DNA of 64,000 nt from Tepiditoga spiralis (GCF_014701195.1 NZ_AP018712.1:2250501-2314500); one strand, 5' to 3'. Positions 34,737 to 45,400 are shown, counted from the stretch's first letter. Numbers and translations: made by a program. The notes: generated by a model from the letters alone, not told the origin.

Positions 34737-36098
34737 TCATTTTTTTTCTTTAAAGTATTTTAAAACAGATTCTTTAATAATTCCAGCAAACTTTTTTACA
34801 TAGTCTGTTCCATATTTAAATTTTTGTTCTACTGTTTTATTACTTAAAAAGTCTAATTCATATAAAACAGCTGGACATCTTGTATAAGCTAAAACAGCAA
34901 ATTCTGCAGAATGAATACCTCTATCTGTAATATTATTTCTTTTTATTTCATTTTCTAAAATATTAGCGAATTTTTTACTTTCTTCAATAGAGCTTTCTTT
35001 ATCTTTAACCCAAGTTTCGATTATTGGTTTATCTTTTTTACTATCTAAATTCTCTTTCCAAGCAATTCTCCTTGCATAGCTTGATTTTGAAAAATCAAAG
35101 TAATAGATTTCACTTCCATTTACAGTTCTATCATCTGGATAGGAGTTTAAATGAATACTGATAAATAAGTCTGCATCTTTATTATTTGCAAACATAGCTC
35201 TATCATAAAGTTCTATAAATTCATCTTTTGTTCTTGTTAAATATACATCTATATCTTCATTTGCTAATAAATCCTTTACTTTTTTTGCAACTTCTAATGC
35301 AACTGTTTTTTCATAAAGTTTATTAAATCCAACTGCACCAGAATCATGACCACCATGACCTGGATCTATGACTAAAACAGGTCTTGTTAATTCTGGAAAA
35401 TAAAAATCTAATATAACTCTTTTACTTTCAAAAGTCTTTTTTAATTCTGATTTATAATTTAAAACTATCTTTACCCATACTTCTGTTTCAGAAAAATGAT
35501 AAGCTTTTATATACTTTACTTTATTGTTATATTCATGATAGTAAATAGAATCAGGAACTTCTGCACCTTTTATTTTTATTAAATAACCATAAGCATTAAC
35601 TAGTGGATATACTTCTACATTGGCATCTTCACTTAACTCTATTATAGTTCGTGCATTTGATTTTCCAAAAATAGTATTTATACTTTCTATTTTAGCAACT
35701 GGTACATTTAAATAATATCCTTTAGCATTAGATATTAAATCTAAATTCATTACCTTAGAAATAACTTGTGGAGTTAAATAAACTTTCTTATCAACAATAT
35801 TTATATCTTCATCAGAAAATTTGAATGATTCCATACTGTTTATAATACACATTTTATTTTTAGGAAATAAAAAGACTTTCCATTTATCATGTTTAATTAT
35901 AACTAAATCTTCATCTGTTTTTACTACTTTACCAAATTTTTCAGCAACATAATTGAGTTGTATATATGTAGTATTATTTTTTTCAAAATAATACTGAGAA
36001 TCTATTTTTCTCCATTGTAAGTAAACATCATTTGAAAAAGATAGTGCAAACGAAAAAATCAAAAAGAGAAAAATAGAAATAGTTCTTTTATTAAACAT
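34737..36098 (-). CDS. N-acetylmuramoyl-L-alanine amidase (Amidase_3)
   Basis: A peptidoglycan amidase of 453 residues with a signal peptide (about 1-20). The N-terminal ~200 residues hold a copper-amine-oxidase-like stalk pattern and an AMIN-like beta domain (ARTIIELSEDANVEVYP). The Amidase_3 catalytic domain starts at VLVIDPGHGGHDSGAVG and has the zinc glutamate in LYEKTVALEVAK, SIHLNSYPD and the catalytic glutamate in AVLYELDFLSN. It cleaves the bond between MurNAc and the peptide. It overlaps the M23 gene by 1 nt, a pairing of two wall hydrolases. Confidence 0.92.
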   Translation of the reverse strand: MFNKRTISIFLFLIFSFALSFSNDVYLQWRKIDSQYYFEKNNTTYIQLNYVAEKFGKVVKTDEDLVIIKHDKWKVFLFPKNKMCIINSMESFKFSDEDINIVDKKVYLTPQVISKVMNLDLISNAKGYYLNVPVAKIESINTIFGKSNARTIIELSEDANVEVYPLVNAYGYLIKIKGAEVPDSIYYHEYNNKVKYIKAYHFSETEVWVKIVLNYKSELKKTFESKRVILDFYFPELTRPVLVIDPGHGGHDSGAVGFNKLYEKTVALEVAKKVKDLLANEDIDVYLTRTKDEFIELYDRAMFANNKDADLFISIHLNSYPDDRTVNGSEIYYFDFSKSSYARRIAWKENLDSKKDKPIIETWVKDKESSIEESKKFANILENEIKRNNITDRGIHSAEFAVLAYTRCPAVLYELDFLSNKTVEQKFKYGTDYVKKFAGIIKESVLKYFKEKK

Positions 36099-36934
36099 TA
36101 TTCCCCTCCCATATACATTTTATATTCATCACTTTTTATATTATAAGCTTTATTTTTATTTTTATCTAAAAACATCATTGGATCCATACTTTTATTATCC
36201 TTAAAGTTATCTATTTCAAAATGTAAATGGGGTCCTGTTGAAATACCAGTACTTCCAACTTTTCCTATTATTTCACCTTTTTTTACGATATAACCTTTAC
36301 ATACATTTATTTCACTTAAATGCCCATATAAATATATTTTATTATTTAATAATACTTTTATATGTTTACCATATCCACCACTTTCACCAGCGTATATAAC
36401 CTTTCCAGAATTGGCAGCAATTATTGGAGTTCCTTTTGAAGCAACTATGTCTATTCCAGTATGAAATTTTATTTTTTTGTATATTGGGTGCATTCTATAG
36501 CCATAAGGTGAAGAAACATAACCAATTATAGGCCATCCAATAGTTTGATTTTTATTATAACAAAGGCCTATAATTTTATAAGGTATTTTTAATTTTTGTC
36601 CTACTTTTAAAAAGTTTTTATCTTTAATATAATTTACTTTGAGTATTAAATCTGGATGAGTAAAAAATTTTATAGCAATATAATTTAATGAATCTCCAGG
36701 TTTTACTTCATAATAAAAAATATTTTCTTTTGGAATAAATAATTTTTGATTTAAATTTAAATATTTTTGATACACTATTTCAGGGTTTCTATCAATTAAA
36801 ACTGGAACTGAAATTTTTGTTTTTTCTGATATTTTTATTATTGAATCATTTTTTTGAACTTTATAATAATACCCCGCTTCGCTAAATCCAATACCCCCGC
36901 ATAAAACTATAATTAATACAATTAATCGTTTCAT
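36098..36934 (-). CDS. LysM-M23 family peptidoglycan endopeptidase
   Basis: An exported 278-residue protein with a signal peptide, two LysM repeats (YYKVQKNDSIIKISEKTKI and FYYEVKPGDSLNYIAIKFF) and a C-terminal M23 domain. The zinc-binding motif HxxxD is HTGIDI, and the active-site HxH is GPHLHFE. An intact zinc site suggests an active endopeptidase, unlike EnvC-type activators. The gene lies 18 nt after cheB and just before the amidase, so both wall enzymes are coexpressed; possible substrate activation of the amidase is inference. Confidence 0.92.
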   Translation of the reverse strand: MKRLIVLIIVLCGGIGFSEAGYYYKVQKNDSIIKISEKTKISVPVLIDRNPEIVYQKYLNLNQKLFIPKENIFYYEVKPGDSLNYIAIKFFTHPDLILKVNYIKDKNFLKVGQKLKIPYKIIGLCYNKNQTIGWPIIGYVSSPYGYRMHPIYKKIKFHTGIDIVASKGTPIIAANSGKVIYAGESGGYGKHIKVLLNNKIYLYGHLSEINVCKGYIVKKGEIIGKVGSTGISTGPHLHFEIDNFKDNKSMDPMMFLDKNKNKAYNIKSDEYKMYMGGE

Positions 36935-36952
36935 TTTTTGAACACTCCTATA

Positions 36953-38002
36953 TTATTCTTTACCTTCTAAAATATCAACTATTTTGTCTGCTATTTTTGT
37001 ATTAGGTAATATATAATCTGCATAGCCTTCTTCAACAATTGCTTTAGGCATACCATAGACTACACAAGTCTCTTTTGATTCAGCTATTATTTTTCCTCCA
37101 TAATGTTTTATTTTAAATGCACCTTTGGTGCCATCTCTTCCCATTCCAGTAAGAACGACACTAACAATATTTTGCTTATATATTTCTGCAGCACTATCAA
37201 AAGTAAAATCAGCTGCTGGTCTAACATTATTTATTTTTTCGCTGGAATCTAAATAAAGAGAAACCTTAGTCCCAGATTTTTTCAAACCTAAATGAAAATT
37301 CCCAGGAGCAATATAAACAGTATCTTTTTCTAAAACATCTCCTTCTTCAGCTTCTTTTACAGTTAATTCAGATATTTTATTTAATCTATTGGCAAGAGAT
37401 TTTGTAAATCCAGCTGGCATATGTTGAACAATTATTACTGGAACTCCAATTTTTTCTGGTAATAAAGGAACAACTTTATCTAAAGAACGAGGTCCACCAG
37501 TTGATGAGGCTATTAATAATATTTTTTTACCAACAGTTCCAACTGATTCTCTTTTTTTCCTTGTAGTAATTGATTTTTGTGGTTTTGCTAAAACATTAAT
37601 AGAAACCTTTATTGCTTCATGAATTTTTTGTAAAAGATCATCTTGAACTTGTCTAAATGTCCATGAAGTACTTCCTGCAGGTTTTTGAATGAAGTCTAAA
37701 GCTCCATTTTCTAGACATTCTATTGTTATTGCAGCATCTCTTGAAGTTAAAGAACTAACCATAATAACTCTTGTAGGTGTTTTTTTCATAATTATTTTTA
37801 ATGCTTCAAAACCATTTAATTTAGGCATTTCAACATCTAAGGTAACCACATCAGGTTTTAATTTTTCAACTTTTTCAACAGCTTCAAGACCGTCTTTTGC
37901 CATCCCTATAACTTTCATGTCTGGTTGTTTGTCTATTATATCTTTTAACACCATTCTCATAAAAGCAGAGTCGTCTACAACAAGAACTTTTATTTCATCC
38001 AT
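36953..38002 (-). CDS. cheB: Chemotaxis protein-glutamate methylesterase CheB
   Basis: Removes methyl groups from chemoreceptors (349 residues). The receiver domain has the acidic pair VVDDS, the phosphoacceptor D56 in VVTLDVEMP and KPAG. The methylesterase domain has the catalytic serine in IASSTGGPRSL, the histidine in VQHMPAGF and the aspartate in GMGRDGTKG. All are intact. No other che gene is near; the gene sits between dgkA (8-nt overlap) and the M23 peptidase gene, an unusual place for it. Confidence 0.96.
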   Translation of the reverse strand: MDEIKVLVVDDSAFMRMVLKDIIDKQPDMKVIGMAKDGLEAVEKVEKLKPDVVTLDVEMPKLNGFEALKIIMKKTPTRVIMVSSLTSRDAAITIECLENGALDFIQKPAGSTSWTFRQVQDDLLQKIHEAIKVSINVLAKPQKSITTRKKRESVGTVGKKILLIASSTGGPRSLDKVVPLLPEKIGVPVIIVQHMPAGFTKSLANRLNKISELTVKEAEEGDVLEKDTVYIAPGNFHLGLKKSGTKVSLYLDSSEKINNVRPAADFTFDSAAEIYKQNIVSVVLTGMGRDGTKGAFKIKHYGGKIIAESKETCVVYGMPKAIVEEGYADYILPNTKIADKIVDILEGKE

Positions 38003-38450
38003 TGTTTTTGCCCCCTCTTGAAAAAAATTTAATAAATACTAAGAAAGCTATCGCTATAATTATACCATACTTGGGATTAATTTTAAAAATTGATTCTCCA
38101 AATATTATTGTCCCTATAACAATTGAAAAAACAGATGCAATTAGAACAACTGCTGCTGATATGTCTTTTATTATACCTATAATTTCACTATAATCTGGAT
38201 GAAGATAATCAAGTACCTTTTCTATAACTGTATTTAAAGCTTCCATTAATAATACAAGCATTACAGCAAAAGAAATCCATAATAATTTAACTCCATTTAA
38301 ATCAAGAAATAGCGCTGTAATAAGCGCTATTAATCCTATAAATGTTTGTATTCTAAAATTTCTTTGAGTTTTATGGACTTCAAATAATCCATTTATGGCA
38401 AACTTTAAACTATCTTTAAATTTTTTTGTTCCAATAATTCTTTTCATCAT
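37995..38450 (-). CDS. dgkA: Diacylglycerol kinase/undecaprenol kinase family protein
   Basis: A 151-residue integral membrane kinase of the DgkA type: an amphipathic N-terminal helix (KDSLKFAINGLFEVHKTQRNFRIQ), three to four transmembrane helices and the conserved motif EALNTVIEKVLDYLHPDYSEIIGIIKDISAAVVL (given by its key residues E, N, E, D, K, D, A). In Gram-positive-like lineages this family phosphorylates undecaprenol. An extra C-terminal hydrophobic segment extends it beyond the usual ~120 residues. It overlaps korC and cheB by a few nt each. Confidence 0.9.
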   Translation of the reverse strand: MMKRIIGTKKFKDSLKFAINGLFEVHKTQRNFRIQTFIGLIALITALFLDLNGVKLLWISFAVMLVLLMEALNTVIEKVLDYLHPDYSEIIGIIKDISAAVVLIASVFSIVIGTIIFGESIFKINPKYGIIIAIAFLVFIKFFSRGGKNNG

Positions 38451-39058
38451 TCAAAATTTCTACCTAATTTAGTAACTTTTTCTCCAGATCTTATTTTATA
38501 GGTTTTTTTAGTAAATTCATATCCAAGATTTAAAGCTTTTTCATCCATTTCATAATAATTTTCTTTAACATTTTCTTTCATTGTAGAAATTAAAACATCT
38601 AAGCTTAAAATACCTGTAACGCTAGCCAAAATACCTAATCCTACCATATTAGAAACATTTATATTTCCAATTTCATTATAAGCAATTTTTGAAGCAGATA
38701 CTTTTATAACTTTTTTAGTTTTTCTTGAAACTGTTTGAGGAAGTTTTTTTACAAATTCATCATCATAAAAAACTAAACTATTTTTCTTTAAATGTTCAAC
38801 TTGAGGAACGGCAACATCATGCATAACATATAATATATCAAAAGTTTCAGCTTTTGGAAAGTCTATTGGAACCTTATCAAATAAAACATCAGTATATGAA
38901 AGTCCTCCTCTAACTCTTGCACCATAATGAAGAGTTTGAACTACATTATATCCTTCTTTAACTAAAGCATTTGCAAAAACATGGCCCATCATTATATTCC
39001 CTTGACCAGCTTCACCTGCAAATCTAACTGAAAATGGTTTTGAAATTGAAAGATTCAT
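38447..39058 (-). CDS. korC: 2-oxoacid:ferredoxin oxidoreductase, gamma subunit
   Basis: A 203-residue gamma subunit (POR/KOR type): RFAGEAGQGNIMMGHVFANAL is the nucleotide-like GxGGQG-type start, followed by YGARVRGGLSYTDVLF and the conserved NIGNINVSNMVGLGILA-type region (here EIGNINVSNMVGLG). With the beta subunit it takes part in oxidative decarboxylation of a 2-oxoacid to an acyl-CoA with reduction of ferredoxin. It starts at the korB stop (1-nt overlap). The specific substrate, 2-oxoglutarate or other, cannot be told. Confidence 0.88.
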   Translation of the reverse strand: MNLSISKPFSVRFAGEAGQGNIMMGHVFANALVKEGYNVVQTLHYGARVRGGLSYTDVLFDKVPIDFPKAETFDILYVMHDVAVPQVEHLKKNSLVFYDDEFVKKLPQTVSRKTKKVIKVSASKIAYNEIGNINVSNMVGLGILASVTGILSLDVLISTMKENVKENYYEMDEKALNLGYEFTKKTYKIRSGEKVTKLGRNFE

Positions 39059-39885
39059 TATTTGTCACCTCCAATTGCAAATTTGTTTTGGAGTTTTTGA
39101 TAATTTTCAAGATATCCTTCTTTTTCGATGTTTTTAAATTCACCTATTACTATTTTTCCTTTTAATTCTTCTTCACTCATTTTTTCAGCTTTTGAAAGCA
39201 TTATACCATTATCTTTAAAATATTGGTGTAATTGTGCTGGTTTTGGCATTTTATTGTATCTTCCAAAATAAGTATGGCAATTAGTTACTATTTCAACAAC
39301 TGAAACACCCTTATGTTTAATTGCATTTTCTATATATTTTGCACTTTGCATAAAATGAAAAACTGTAGATCTTGCAACATAAGTTGCTCCAGAAGCAATA
39401 GCTAACTCAACCGCATTGAATTGATTTTCTATATTTCCATAAGGAGCTGTTGAAGCCAAGCTTTCAGAAGGAGTTGTTGGAGAATATTGACCACCTGTCA
39501 TACCATAAATATTATTATTGAAAATAATAATAGTTAAATCCATATTTCTTCTACAAGCATGAATAAAGTGATTCCCACCAATTGCTAACATGTCACCATC
39601 TCCACCCATGGCAATAACTTCAAGATCAGGTCTTGCTAATTTTACTCCAGTAGCAAATGCAACAGCTCTTCCGTGAAGAGTGTGCATAGTGTTAAAGTCT
39701 AAGTACCCAGTACTTCTTGAAGAACATCCTATACCAGATACTACAGCAACCTTATTTTTATCTAAATTTAAATTACTAGCTGCTTCAAGAAATGATTTTA
39801 AAATAATTCCATTTCCACATCCAGGACACCAAACGTGTGGAAGCCTGTCTTTTCTCAAATATTCATAGTACTTTGCTGATGGCAT
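39058..39885 (-). CDS. korB: 2-oxoacid:ferredoxin oxidoreductase, beta (TPP) subunit
   Basis: A 275-residue thiamine diphosphate subunit. CPGCG near residue 19, GIGCSSR and the later NCHTYFGR provide cysteines for one 4Fe-4S cluster. The TPP motif runs from GGDGDMLAIGGNH to IIIFNNNIYGMTGGQ. GGAGGTG precedes the ATG. The alpha subunit (korA), which normally lies directly upstream, is missing here: the upstream gene is hemW, only 43 nt away. The alpha subunit must be encoded elsewhere, or the pair serves another complex. Confidence 0.93.
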   Translation of the reverse strand: MPSAKYYEYLRKDRLPHVWCPGCGNGIILKSFLEAASNLNLDKNKVAVVSGIGCSSRSTGYLDFNTMHTLHGRAVAFATGVKLARPDLEVIAMGGDGDMLAIGGNHFIHACRRNMDLTIIIFNNNIYGMTGGQYSPTTPSESLASTAPYGNIENQFNAVELAIASGATYVARSTVFHFMQSAKYIENAIKHKGVSVVEIVTNCHTYFGRYNKMPKPAQLHQYFKDNGIMLSKAEKMSEEELKGKIVIGEFKNIEKEGYLENYQKLQNKFAIGGDK

Positions 39886-39928
39886 AGTACACCTCCAAAT
39901 TTAATTTGAAAAATTTTTCATATAAACA

Positions 39929-41059
39929 TTAAATATTTTCCCCTATTTCTATTAAATTTTCAAATACTCTATTGGACAAATTAAGCCCCTTTTCAGTTAA
40001 TTTTAAAGTCTCATCAATGCTTATCAACTCTGATTGTATGGCAGTAAGTTTATTTATAAAATTTATCACAAGTTTTTCAGAATATCTTTCTTTTAAAGTT
40101 TTTATACTTATTCCTTCTAACAGTCTTAAACCCATAAAAATAGTTTCTATAAAATCTTTTTTTTCATCGTTTTTATGATAGTATTCATATTCCATTTTAT
40201 TTTTATTTAAAGAATTTATATATTTTAAAATTGAATCTGTATTTACATATCTTTTCTTTGAAATATGACTACCAGCAGAAACTCCAAATCCAATATAATT
40301 TTCATTTTTCCAGTATACTTTATTATGAATAGAAAAATTATTATCTTTTGACCAACTTGATATTTCATATCTATTATAGTTCATCTTTTTTAAATCGATA
40401 TAAATAATATCAAGCATATCTTCTAAAAACTCACTATTTGGAAGAGTTAATTCTTTTTTTTCAATTTTTTTCATTAAAGGAGTTTCGTGTGAAGAATCAA
40501 ATAAATAATAAGAAATATGTTGTGGATTTAATTCTTTTATTAAATTTAAATTATTAATAATAGTTTTTTCTGTTTCAAAAGGCAAACCTAAAATAAAGTC
40601 AAGATTTATATTTTTAAAGTATTTTTTTAAAGTATAATAACTTTTTCTTGCTTTTTCTAAAGTATGAATTCTATTAACTGTTTTTAAAATTTTATTTGAT
40701 GATGATTGAATTCCCATAGAAATTCTATTTATTCCTATTTCCTTATAATCTATTAATTTAAGTTCTTCAACACTTTCTGGATTAACTTCTATTGTAAACT
40801 CTTTTAAGTCCATATTAAAGATTTCATTGATTTTATAAAAAATATTTTTTATATATTTAGAATCAACAAAGGACGGTGTACCACCACCAATATATATCGT
40901 CTTTATTAAAAAATTATTATTTTTATATAATTCTATTTCATTATTAAGCGCTTTAAAGTATTGCTCAAAATAATTTGTATTAACTATAGAATTATAATCA
41001 CAATAATAACATTTGCTTTTACAAAATGGAATATGTATATATATACTACAATTCTGCAA
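39929..41059 (-). CDS. hemW: HemW-like radical SAM protein
   Basis: A ~376-residue protein of the HemW/coproporphyrinogen dehydrogenase-like family. The start IYIHIPFCKSKCYYCDYNS carries the CxxxCxxC cluster motif, followed by TIYIGGGTPSFV, VNPESVEELKLI and GINRISMGIQSS, all typical. HemW is a heme chaperone rather than an oxidase. I chose TTG 41059 because GTGGTGG lies just upstream and the family begins right at IYIHIPF; an ATG at 41080 has no ribosome site. It overlaps the upstream beta-rich protein gene by 14 nt. Confidence 0.88.
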   Translation of the reverse strand: MQNCSIYIHIPFCKSKCYYCDYNSIVNTNYFEQYFKALNNEIELYKNNNFLIKTIYIGGGTPSFVDSKYIKNIFYKINEIFNMDLKEFTIEVNPESVEELKLIDYKEIGINRISMGIQSSSNKILKTVNRIHTLEKARKSYYTLKKYFKNINLDFILGLPFETEKTIINNLNLIKELNPQHISYYLFDSSHETPLMKKIEKKELTLPNSEFLEDMLDIIYIDLKKMNYNRYEISSWSKDNNFSIHNKVYWKNENYIGFGVSAGSHISKKRYVNTDSILKYINSLNKNKMEYEYYHKNDEKKDFIETIFMGLRLLEGISIKTLKERYSEKLVINFINKLTAIQSELISIDETLKLTEKGLNLSNRVFENLIEIGENI

Positions 41060-41849
41060 AAATTCCACCACCACATTCATTAAAGTATATGTATATTGGA
41101 AAATTTTTAGTATCACTTATCAAATAAATTCTATACTTATACTCTTCATTATACATTAATCCAAATCCAACTATAAAATCTTTTTTTAATAAATTTAATT
41201 TAGTACTAATATCTCCTAATACATATATTTTATTTTTATTATAAGAAATACCTCCAAATATTCCTGTTGAATAGTATTTATCAAAAGATAGAACTTGTAT
41301 TCCTGTTTCAAAATTTCTTCCAAAATTTAAAAAAAGTGGAAGTTCTAAAAATCTTTGTAATTTAAATCCAATTCTTGAAAAAGAATAAACTTCACTATTG
41401 ATATTAAGAAAAAAATTATTAAAGCTACCTATTGTTATGGTTGGAATACTAAAATATGTATTAAATCCTTGGAAAATATAGTAGTTATTACTTTTAAAAT
41501 TAAACGTATTAAAGTAATCATATTTTATTATTCCAAGTAAAATACTATTATATGTATTGTACTTAAATCCAATTCCCATTTCAGAGTTATATGTTGGAAT
41601 ATCTAAAAAAAAGCTAAAGTTTTGTTCTCCTGTTTTAACTTTTATTTTTTTAAAAAATAAATTTTGTTCTTTTAAAAATGGTTCTTTTTCTTCTATACTT
41701 ATTCTAAAATTAATTGCATTGTCATTTGCATTAAAACTTAATTTTAATGGTTTTACTTTTAAAACTTCTAAATTTAAATTATAATTTGTTGAAAACAAAC
41801 TTATAGAAAAAAGAAGTAATAAAAAAAATATATATAATTTTTTACTCAT
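41046..41849 (-). CDS. Exported beta-rich protein, possible outer-membrane barrel
   Basis: A 267-residue protein with a signal peptide (about 1-20, LYIFFLLLLFSISLFS). The rest alternates hydrophobic and polar residues with many aromatic residues and short turns (for instance MGIGFKYNTYNSILLGIIKYDYF, YSTGIFGGISYNKNKIYVLGDIS), a pattern like transmembrane beta-strands. In a Thermotogota-like host it could sit in the outer sheath (toga). It has no recognised family. It lies immediately upstream of hemW in the same transcript. Confidence 0.6.
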   Translation of the reverse strand: MSKKLYIFFLLLLFSISLFSTNYNLNLEVLKVKPLKLSFNANDNAINFRISIEEKEPFLKEQNLFFKKIKVKTGEQNFSFFLDIPTYNSEMGIGFKYNTYNSILLGIIKYDYFNTFNFKSNNYYIFQGFNTYFSIPTITIGSFNNFFLNINSEVYSFSRIGFKLQRFLELPLFLNFGRNFETGIQVLSFDKYYSTGIFGGISYNKNKIYVLGDISTKLNLLKKDFIVGFGLMYNEEYKYRIYLISDTKNFPIYIYFNECGGGIFAEL

Positions 41850-42012
41850 TTTTAAAAGCCTCCTTAAGCTTTAAATTACTTACTAAAAATAATTATATCA
41901 TATATAAAAATAAAATTAAGAAAACAAAATAATATTATTGTTAAATTAACATAAAGTTTTTTTTTATGTCGTAAAATTATAATGGTATATAAAATTTTTG
42001 GAGGTGATTTTT

Positions 42013-42387
42013 ATGAAAAAATTTATTATTATTGGTCTTTTATTATTATTTTCTATAATAATTTTATACTTTGGTTCTGTTTCTTTTTATAACTTTAGAT
42101 TTTTGATAAAACCAAGATTTTCTACACCAGTTTATAGTGGATATGTTGATAATTTTGTTTACATTAGAAAATATGTAAATGGTAATAATAGTATGCTAAT
42201 GGTAAAAAATACAAATAAAAATTTTATAGTAGTGTTGTACTTTAAACATTATAATCAAAAAAGAATTATAACATATTCAGATAGTGCTCAATTAGATTTT
42301 CCAGATATAGCAACTCCAATAATAGTTGTATACAAACAAACAGGTTTTTTAATATCTTATCCAATATCCTCCTATACGCTCAATTAA
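42013..42387 (+). CDS. Small exported or anchored protein
   Basis: A 124-residue protein with an N-terminal hydrophobic segment (FIIIGLLLLFSIIILYFG) and a small beta-rich external domain ending FLISYPISSYTLN. No family is recognised. ATG 42013 follows GGAGG at 8 nt; a TTG at 41998 lies before that site. A TATAAT at 41978-41983 provides a -10 box. A weak terminator follows, so it seems to be a single-gene unit. Confidence 0.65.
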   Translation: MKKFIIIGLLLLFSIIILYFGSVSFYNFRFLIKPRFSTPVYSGYVDNFVYIRKYVNGNNSMLMVKNTNKNFIVVLYFKHYNQKRIITYSDSAQLDFPDIATPIIVVYKQTGFLISYPISSYTLN

Positions 42388-42410
42388 AACCATGTTTTAA
42401 AGGTTTTTTT
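42386..42410 (+). terminator. Weak intrinsic terminator
   Basis: AAAACC (42386-42391) and GGTTTT (42102 replaced by position 42402-42407) form a 6-bp stem with a 10-nt loop, followed by a T run. The stem is short, so termination may be partial. Confidence 0.5.
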
Positions 42411-42423
42411 ACGAATAAATACA

Positions 42424-42432
42424 TGGTATAAT
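42424..42432 (+). promoter_or_regulatory. Extended -10 promoter for the SNF2 gene
   Basis: A TGGTATAAT sequence lies about 32-40 nt before the TTG start of the SNF2-family gene, just after the weak terminator. No clear -35 hexamer is seen. Confidence 0.55.
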
Positions 42433-42463
42433 TGTTTATTGAAAGAAAAGGAGTTGGAAAAGT

Positions 42464-45400
42464 TTGTTTGAAGAAACTCATATAAAAACATGGTGGGGGA
42501 AAAAATGGATAAACTTCTTAAGTTTATTTGATAAAGATGATTTAAAAAAAAATCGCGGTTTAGAGTATACGAAAAATGTTGTTGATATAAAAATTAATAA
42601 GAATAAAATTTTATCTAAAGTTTCTGGTAGATACAAAGTACCTTATGAACAAACCATAATTTTTAAACAATTTACTATTTCGGAAAAAAATAAAATAAAA
42701 AGTATTTTAAAAAATAATAAAGACTTAAATTTACAATTGTATATTAATAAATTTCCAGAAGAACTTTATTCTATTATAAAAAATAATGGAATTGATCTTT
42801 TCCCTAATAGTTTAGAAGATTTAATTTTAAAATGTAATTGTGTGGATTTAAATAAACCGTGTAAACATTTGATAGCAGTTTTTTATAAATTAACAGAAGA
42901 AATAGATAAGAATCCATTTTTATTATTTGAGTTTCACGGTATAAAAAAATCAGATTTATTTTCAATTGATTATAATGAAGATATTTTTAAATATAGTAGT
43001 TTGAATGTAAAGCTTTTAAAAGAAAGGCCAAAAGAAAGAAATATTTCTAATAAAAAGATAGAATCTTATTTGTCTCTTTTACAAACTCACCCATCTTTTT
43101 ATAAAGAAGATTTTAAGAAAATACTCTTAAATACATATGATGATATTTCTTATAAATTAAATAATAACTTGATGATAAATGAAGAAATAAAATATAATAT
43201 GACAGACTTTAAAATACACATATCTTTTTCAAAGATTAGACCAAAGTTTTATTCTAATATTGATTCAAAAACAATTAAAAGTATATTTAAAAAAAATATA
43301 TCTTTTGAAAGTATCTTTAATGTTTTTCATGAACTAAACCTTTCTGATTTTAAAGAAGATAGTAAATATACATCTTTTTTAAAACAATGTTTAGCTTTCT
43401 CATATAAACTATCCATATTAAAAGCGTATCTTCCTGAAATTTTTACTATAAACAATAATGAATTTATTATTAATTATACTCCAAATAGAACAATAAAATA
43501 TGTAGATGATTATTTAAATTATTTATCCTATATTGCTCCAAAAGATATCTTATTAGATGAAAATAATAATGAATTGAATACCTATTTAGCTACTGAATTT
43601 ATAGTTTCTATGTTTTTAAAAGAGATAATAAATAAATATTCGAAAAACTTTAATGATAAATTATTAAATGTTTTTTTTAAAAAGAAAATATTTAAAGTTG
43701 AAAAATACTTTGAAAAAAATATTTTTTTAAGTATTAAAAATTGGCTATTACCATTATTTTTAAAAGATAGTATATTTTCTATACTTTTATTTGTTGAAAA
43801 AATAAATAAAAGAAAATATTATTTATCAATGAATATAAAAAATAAAATAAATGAAAATGTTTATACTTTAAAAGATTTTGAAAATTCTATTGTTATAAAT
43901 CAATATAAAAATGAACTATATAATCAATTAGGTATAATTGCTTCATATTCAGAAACAATAAGCAAACTAATACGAGATAAAAGAGATAAGATATTAATAA
44001 ATCTAGATGAATTAAGTGAATTGGTTATATATTCTGAAAATGATTTAAAACTTTTAGGTATAAAAATAATATTAAATTTTAAACCTAATAAAATTGTTGT
44101 TCCTAAGTTACTTTTAAGATTAAGTAGTCAAGAAGATATCTTAGATTTTGAAAAAATAAATTTTAATTATACTATTAAAATCGATGATATTGAAATTACA
44201 TTAAATGAATTTAAAAGAAATTTTAAAAATATAAATGGACTTGTATGTTTTAATGAAAAAAATGTTTTAGTTACACAAGAAAATTATTTTTCAATTTTGG
44301 AAAAAACAAAAAAACAAAGCACTAAAAATATAATAATAAATATTTTAAGTAAAGATTATTATGGAGTTCCAATTATTCCTGATAATAAAATCAAAAATTT
44401 TATTGATAATTTAAAAAAAATACCAAAATTAAATATACCTAATACATTAAATGGAACTTTAAGACCTTATCAAATAACGGGTTTTAATTGGTTATATAAT
44501 AATTTAAAAAAAGGATTTAATGTATGTATCGCTGATGATATGGGTCTTGGAAAAACTATACAAGTTATAACTACAATTTTAAAATTAAAAGAAGAAAATA
44601 ATATTAAAAATCAAACATTAGTTATATGTCCAACTACAATAGTTGGAAATTGGTATAAAGAATTTGAAAAATTTTCTCCTTCTTTAAAAGTTCATATTTT
44701 CCATGGAAATAATAGAGAATTAAATGATTCTGATGTAATAATAACAACTTATGGAACTCTTAGAAGAGATTCTCATAAGTTATCAAAAAAATGGTCTTTA
44801 ATTATTTTAGATGAAGCACAAAATATAAAAAATCCACTTACTGCTCAATCTAAATCAGTAAAGCATTTAAACTCTATTTTTAAAATAGCTATGACCGGAA
44901 CACCAATAGAAAATAAATTGCTGGAACTTTGGAGTATTTTTGATTTTTTAATGCCGAACTTTCTTGGTAATAAAAATTACTTTTTAAAAAATTATGCAAT
45001 TCCAATTGAAAAACAAAATAATACAGAAAAACAAAATAAATTAAAAAATATAATAGAGCCATTTCTATTGAGAAGATTAAAAACAGATAAAAATATTATA
45101 AATGATCTTCCTGAAAAAAATATATACAATGAATTTATTTTTTTAAAAGAAAAACAAGAGTTGTTATATAAAAATGTAATAAAAATTTTAGATAAAAATA
45201 TTTATCATTCTTATGGAATAGAAAGAAAAGGTTTGATATTAAAATTACTTACAAACTTAAAACAAATATGCAATCATCCTTCAAATTTTACAAAAGAAGA
45301 AAATTATGATATAGAGCTATCAGGAAAATCTGAAAGAACAATAGAACTCGTTGAGAAAATAGTGTCAAAAAATGAAAAGGTATTAATTTTTACTCAATAC

